Made by a program: the position numbers and the translations under genes. Of a stretch of 64,000 bases of DNA, positions 58,673 through 64,000 are shown one piece after another. Location of the stretch: the NCBI GenBank assembly GCA_017893485.1, contig JACEHZ010000374.1, positions 588,001-652,000 on the forward strand. The letters are read 5' to 3'. How positions within the stretch are numbered: position 1 is the first letter of the stretch; the number at the start of each line of letters is the position of its first letter. A model generated the notes under the pieces. The model was not told where the DNA came from and searched no databases. It was given only the letters and a program-made list of their open reading frames with translations. Source of the DNA: Hemerocallis citrina. Taxonomy: Eukaryota; Streptophyta; Magnoliopsida; Asparagales; Asphodelaceae.

Positions 58673-59400
58673 TGTAACATCCTAAACTTTTAAATTTTAT
58701 TAAATATAAGTTTGTGGATTTTTTTACGTGCACGTACAAATTCATGTACATTTTACACTGAGTAAATTATTTATTTTTATAAACATGAACAAAGTATTCT
58801 TATGTTTCTCCTTTTTATTCAAAAGCCTATTTAAAAATTTTAGGCCTAATTGTTTGAATCTAGCCCACTATAATTAAATTAATAATTTCAATTATTCAGC
58901 CCATGGGTTCTAAAGCCCACTAATTTGAGCCCACTAGTTTATTCTCATTTAGATGAGACAACTTGTCGGGAAGACTCATTTTTGAAACAAATCAACTAAC
59001 TAATGTTTGTACAACTAGTAACTAGGGGTGGTTGATGTGGCACGTGCATTGCACACGCACGTGCAATGTGCTAGGAAGGCTAGGCCGGATTCAAGCATTG
59101 AGAGATGGGAGAGTTGGCTTAGTTGATAGGTGGTTATTTGTACATGGGTGGTTGCTTTAACTCCATAACTCATCCTAGCTCCTAATGTACAACTATCTAG
59201 TTTAATCTTGACCCTCCATCCCACATTGAAAAATGTATAAATACCCCCTCCCCCCCCCCCCCCCCCCCCCCCCACATTCTTTACATGAAACACATTAGAA
59301 AGTTTGTGAAAGAAAGAGAAAGAGAAAGAAATTCTAGTTGTGAGAAAAAGAAATAAGTGTGAGTAAAAGATTAACAGGAATTCTAGTTTGTGGGTTCTTG
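58673..59400 (+). mobile_element. LTR-G, first 728 bp of another long LTR
   Basis: Starts TGTAACATCCTAAACTTTT and shares with LTR-E and -F the opening section (CACGTGCACGTAC, AAAAGCCTATTT, AGCCCACTA). It carries a TATA box at 59235. LTR-H interrupts it at 59401 and its remainder lies outside the window. Confidence 0.75.
59235..59248 (+). promoter_or_regulatory. TATA box of LTR-G
   Basis: GTATAAATACCCCC followed almost at once by a 24-base C run (59250-59273). Confidence 0.7.
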
Positions 59401-61049
59401 TGTAACGCCCCGATTTCCATACACTAGGAAACCCTGACATAAGCGAGAATCTTTTCTTTAATTAGCCACAATATATAGAAAAATAGAAAAATTTAAAACT
59501 TTTTATTCAACACAGAATGTATTACAAGTCCGAATGTTATAAAATTGCAATACATTACAATAGTGTTACAATAATACCTTTACAATTCCAAGTGTTACAA
59601 CTTTCAACAAATTACATCAGAGTATAATGAATAAAGAAAAACACTTGGTATTTCACTTGGATGCTTTCCAACAAATAAATAAATTATAATAATTGATACA
59701 AATGAAATTACAACATATATTTCAGCGGAAACTTAAAATGAAATCGACTCCTTGCTTCTCTTGCCTTGAGTCCTCCTAAAACCTGTACCTGTACTTCTAC
59801 TATCCAGTTGCTATACTTCTGCAATTCAGTACCTGTACTTCTGCAATCCAGTACCAATAATCTTGCAATCTAGTACCTATAGAAGTGGGGATGTCAGTAC
59901 ATATACTGACGCATTAAGACTGATAACTAGCAACGGTTCTCAACTGTAGCAAACAAATTGTTGAAAAGAGAAACATGTATATATAGTTAATGTGTCAGTG
60001 TATGTTATGACTTAGACTGTAATGCAAGACTTATCAATGCAAGGATGCTCCTATTCTAATGCAAGCAAGACTCTCGGACAGTATGCAGCCCATACTACAT
60101 ACGCCCCATATCAAGTTATTTCTGAAGATACAACTTGATACATCAAGTCGACTTGTTTCTGAAGATACGACATGACTGATGAGGTTGCCTTGAAACGGTC
60201 TAATCCCGTCAGGCGCAGTACGCTTATGGTGTCTATGTTTACTACTACTACCCGGCGTACCGGACCTCCCTCAAATATCTGACGAATCTTTTGGAGTTAA
60301 TGCTGGTTACCAGGTTAGCCCGAAGCAACCCCTGTCGCCCCTTAGCCAGACCGTAGTCTATGGCTTCTCGTCCTTAGATACAAGTCAAGACGGAGTTTCG
60401 GGGGGTTCATCCCCCTAGCTCCGATAGGAATCACTCCCGCTTCTCAAGGCACTTCAGAAATTAACAGACGAGGTACAAATCCCGTGCTCCTAACTCATGA
60501 GAAGGCACAGACCGTATCCCTTTGACAAGAATGGTACAATCCAATAACACCTCCTAGTATCCGCTATAGGACAGATCGGAACATAAGGTAGCACCCTTAA
60601 CACCAACTCTTCCCTTCGGCGAAAAAATGATAATAAGTATAGGTTAGGTAGTAATAGTCATAAGTTACTACCCTAACGATGTTACTAACCCTGAACAATC
60701 CTAGGGATGACAATATTATAAACAAAACATGCTAGCTCTTAAGTTAGACTTCGCAGATAACACTACTAGGCTGCTCCACCTAGACTTACCAGAATCCTTA
60801 AGGATCTGATTCATGGCCTATCCTTCCAAGACATCGGCAATACGAATGTATTCGCATGCTACTACCCTGAACTTGAATTTCGACATACTCCGGTCCGCGA
60901 TTAACCAATACCGGTTAAGATCCGACGGTACACAAGGAGTGACTCATCCACAGTCCCTTAGGAGTAAGGTAAACACACATCTTGATGGTCGATAGCCCTA
61001 GGGTAATGATATCACCCTAGAGGAGCACAACAAACTGGGTATCAGCTAA

Positions 61050-61230
61050 GAAGCTACATACGAGTAACCCAAAACACATATGAGCTAAACAAGCTACGTA
61101 TGGGATCAACAGCTATATACGGGCCAGTCGAGCTACGTATGGGACAACAACATACATACGAGCCAAATAAGCTATGTATGAGACCACAGCTACATACGGG
61201 CCAGTCGCGCTGCGTATGAGCAAAACCACA
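61050..61230 (-). repeat. 22-bp repeat in LTR-H
   Basis: Seven to eight units of the AGCTACGTATGGGACAACA / GCTACATACGGGCCAGTCG type, the inverse of 42925-43035 in LTR-D. Confidence 0.8.
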
Positions 61231-61399
61231 CATAAAAACAACCATACAGGTAATAAACATATAAGCAACCGAATGTGCTTACCAGCAAAACATGATCTTA
61301 TATAATCAGAAGCAACAGAAGAATCTACAAACAATCTAAAATAGGCATTCTACCAATGAGAAGCCCAAAAAGCGACAAAAAGGCCTTCCGATGGCCTAG

Positions 61400-62800
61400 A
61401 AGCAACCAGTGCTATACTTATCGGATTTTAACAGCAATATACTTTTTAGATATAAGAATATCTGCCACAACTCTCTAGTGGAACATTATTTCAGATTCTA
61501 TAAGGAATCTAAAATTCAGTTCATCGAACACATGCAAATAGTTTACCCAACTGCAGATTTTCAGCAAAAAGTTGAAACTTCGCAAGCTGGTAACTTTTGC
61601 TCCACTTGTCAGAATCTAACAAAACAATTTGAAAAGGCGGAAACATCTACTAAAATTTTCCAGTTGACAAGTTGCTCAGATTCCGCAAGAAAATCCAAAT
61701 TCCTACCCGTTGACCATACGCAAATAGTTACCAAACAATCGATTTTCAACAAAAAGGCGAAATTTCCGTAGCTTGTAATTTTTACTCCACTTATCGGAAT
61801 CCAACAAAACTGGATAATTTGAAAAGGTGGGAACATCTACTAAAACTTCCCAATTGACCAGTTGCTCAGATTCCGCAAGGAAATCCAAATTCCTACCCGT
61901 CGAACATACGCAAACAGTTACCAAACTACCGATTCAACAAAAAGTCAAAACTTCCGTACTTTGTAACTTTTGCTCCACTTATCGGAATCTAATAAAACTG
62001 GACAATTTGAAAAGGTGGAAACATCTACTAAAATTTCCCACTTGACCAGTTGCTCAGATTCCGTAAGGAAATCCAAATTCCTACCCGTCGAACATACGCA
62101 AACAGTAACAAGGACAACACTTAACCAAAGAAAGCTGAAAACTTTCAAGGCCCGCAAATTCTACTCCGCTTATCGGAATTTAACCCAAGAGACCAATTCG
62201 GAAAGGGGAGAACGTCTACTACAACTTCTCTATTGGTTCGGCTCCTCAGATTCATCAACTAAGACCCTCAAAAAAAGACCAAGAAGTTAAGCACTAAGTA
62301 CCTAATCAAAAAAGCTAATTGCTATATTTTGCAAAGGGCATAACTCCTACCCCGATTATCGGAATTTAGCCCGAGAGGCCAATTCGGAAAAAGGAGAATG
62401 TCTACTACAACTTCTCTAATGGGTCTCTACCTCCAACTCGACCATTGAGATACTCAAAAGTATCAAGCAACCAAAACAGCAACTTTCAGTCTAACGACTA
62501 GTTGCTGTTTTTGTAACGGTCATAACTTTTGCGTGTCTCATCGAATTTTATCCCAAGAGCCCAATTCGGAAAGGAGAGGATGTCTACTACAACTGTCTTT
62601 CGGGTCTCTACCTCAGAATCCGTAGGTAAGACTAATTCCCCGCCCCCCGAACACACTGCGACATAATACCCAAAATAGTGAGTCCACTGTTTTGGCTCAA
62701 ATCTCGCTGTTTTGGGGAAACGGATCGTTTCACCCATCAAAAAAACTCCAAAAAATCTACAAAAATTACAGAATTCTACTAACACCTAGGAGTACCTCCC
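61400..62800 (-). repeat. 184-190-bp tandem array in LTR-H
   Basis: About seven monomers of 180-190 bp with TCTACTAAAA-TTTCC, CTCAGATTCCGYAAG and CTCCACTTATCGGAATC, the inverse of the LTR-D monomer. Fewer copies than LTR-D (about 14). Confidence 0.88.
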
Positions 62801-63327
62801 AAATAAATTTCGGGTCAAGATTCCACCATTTACATTGGTTAATAATTCTAACCCTACAACCCTACAAACTGAATCTTTATGCCTAATTTATGTGTTCTAC
62901 CACTTCAAACTTTGCATATACTTTATCATAGTCTATATGCACATGAAATAGGTTCCATACAATAACATACAACCATAAAAAACCTAATAATACCTAAAAA
63001 ATCCATGAGAATGAGAAACCCCCACCTTAAGACTTGTAGGAAGGGCTTGCTAGCAACTTCTCCTCCTTGTTCTTGCTCCTTGTTCTTGCTCCTCCTCTCA
63101 AAAACATCTCCATGAAATGGAACCCATGAAAACCCCTCTTTCTCTTTTCTTTTAATTATTTCCCTCTTTCTTTCTCTTTCTTTTCAATTTTTCTACATTG
63201 AAACTAGTAAGAGTAGTAGAATAGGTTGAGATGAGATTGGGATTGAGAACACACACAAGTTGAAGTGTTTCTTAACCCTAGATGAGTTTGGGGTCGGCAA
63301 AAATGGAAGGGGGGAGGTTTGGGGGGT

Positions 63328-63338
63328 TTTTTATAAAA
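63328..63338 (-). promoter_or_regulatory. TATA box of LTR-H
   Basis: Minus strand reads TTTTATAAAAAACCCCCC, matching the LTR-D box at 33138. Confidence 0.6.
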
Positions 63339-64000
63339 GGTGTGAAAGGAGTTTTGTGGTTAAGAAGAGTTCCAAGTGTCATATACACTTGTGCCTTACA
63401 ACAATTGATGTTCCTTTTGCAAATAAACCTTACAATCAAGCCCTAATCCATCCCTAGCCCTTCATCATCATGATAGGTCACAAAATAAAATATAGTTTCC
63501 CAAATCACATACTACAAGATTTGTTCAAAGCCCGAAATCGACACAGTTCAATTTCATACATATATCTGATTATACAGATATTTTTCATTTGTAAAAACGA
63601 ACAAATCTGTACAAAAATAATTTAATTCCGAGAAATTAAAATAAAATAATTTTATTACCAGCTCGGAAGATTCCAGTATCAATTTGATACAAAACAGTCG
63701 TATATCGACTAGTATATGTACATAGATAGTGTTTATTATCAAAACCGGGTGATATCCCCCAAAAATATTTCAATTCTGGAAATAAAAGTAAATTAATATT
63801 TTTTAATATCTACATGGTAATTTCCAGACATTTTCTCAAAAACTGCGTTTTTCAAGATTTTGCACAAGTGTACAAAACTGATACAATACCTGTATATACT
63901 TACTAGTATATATGTCCAGATAACTTTTTATCAGAAAAAACCAAGAAATTCCCAATTAAAAATTTTTACTTTCAAAAATAATAATTATACAAATATAATA

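Larger units (their letters stand above)
59401..64000 (-). mobile_element. LTR-H, long minus-strand LTR, runs off the right edge
   Basis: Plus strand opens TGTAACGCCCCGATTTCC, the exact inverse of the end of LTR-D. Its last bases match the region near 32440-32640 inverted. At least 4.6 kb is present. It holds the same internal arrays as LTR-D with different copy numbers and lacks the Athila-like insertion. It interrupts LTR-G. Confidence 0.85.

Overview
This window is angiosperm nuclear DNA made almost entirely of nested transposable elements. The evidence is the set of plant-type families: Ty3/gypsy Athila and Tat, Ty1/copia with an initiator-Met primer site, CACTA, hAT and MULE elements, and LTRs of 3-6 kb. 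AT-rich spacers, long microsatellites and introns with GT-AG ends fit a large repeat-rich plant genome. The species cannot be told from the sequence. No intact host gene was found. The only host-derived coding sequence recognised is a broken MEX1 (plastid maltose transporter) fragment inside a CACTA element. The single long open reading frame is the gag of a young Athila-like element.

Layout. 1-1711: 5' part of a Tat-type element on the minus strand (gag remnant, primer site, 644-bp LTR). It sits in an older minus-strand copia relic (1712-4659) that also received a MULE-type MITE with a telomere-like core and a hAT element. 4660-9153: a solo Tat LTR split by a 3.84-kb CACTA carrying the MEX1 fragment. 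9154-10061: unassigned AT-rich and array DNA. 10062-24854: two tandem copies (A and B) of a unit of about 5.77 kb. Each has a TATA promoter and a decayed gypsy-type gene of the Transposase_28 type, followed by a 29-bp repeat array and a copia LTR. Copy A alone carries a 3.25-kb solo LTR. 24855-26218: end of the copia LTR, more 29-bp repeats and a hAT-like MITE. 26219-30100: a long minus-strand LTR.

30542 to at least 58672: one plus-strand Tat-type element, exploded by later insertions. Its LTR, primer site and gag (30542-32435) are followed by LTR-D (32436-44624), which itself contains a complete 6.3-kb gag-only Athila-like element (34829-41165). Then come the rest of gag plus a decayed protease (44625-46000), LTR-E (46180-49596), and non-coding repeats. 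A long array of about 59-bp hairpin units follows, split by LTR-F (53531-56812). Last are LTR-G (from 58673) and LTR-H (59401 to the window end, opposite orientation, same family as LTR-D). No RT, RNase H or integrase was recognised anywhere, so the elements seen here are non-autonomous, truncated or solo LTRs.

The most unusual signals are these. (1) The hairpin array has compensatory changes in its stems. (2) Two tRNA-like box A/box B modules sit side by side in each of three related LTRs. (3) A gag-only Athila-type element sits inside a 184-bp satellite-like array that is itself part of an LTR. (4) The captured MEX1 exon has a 29-bp inverted copy elsewhere in the same transposon. Percent identities and copy counts are estimates by eye.
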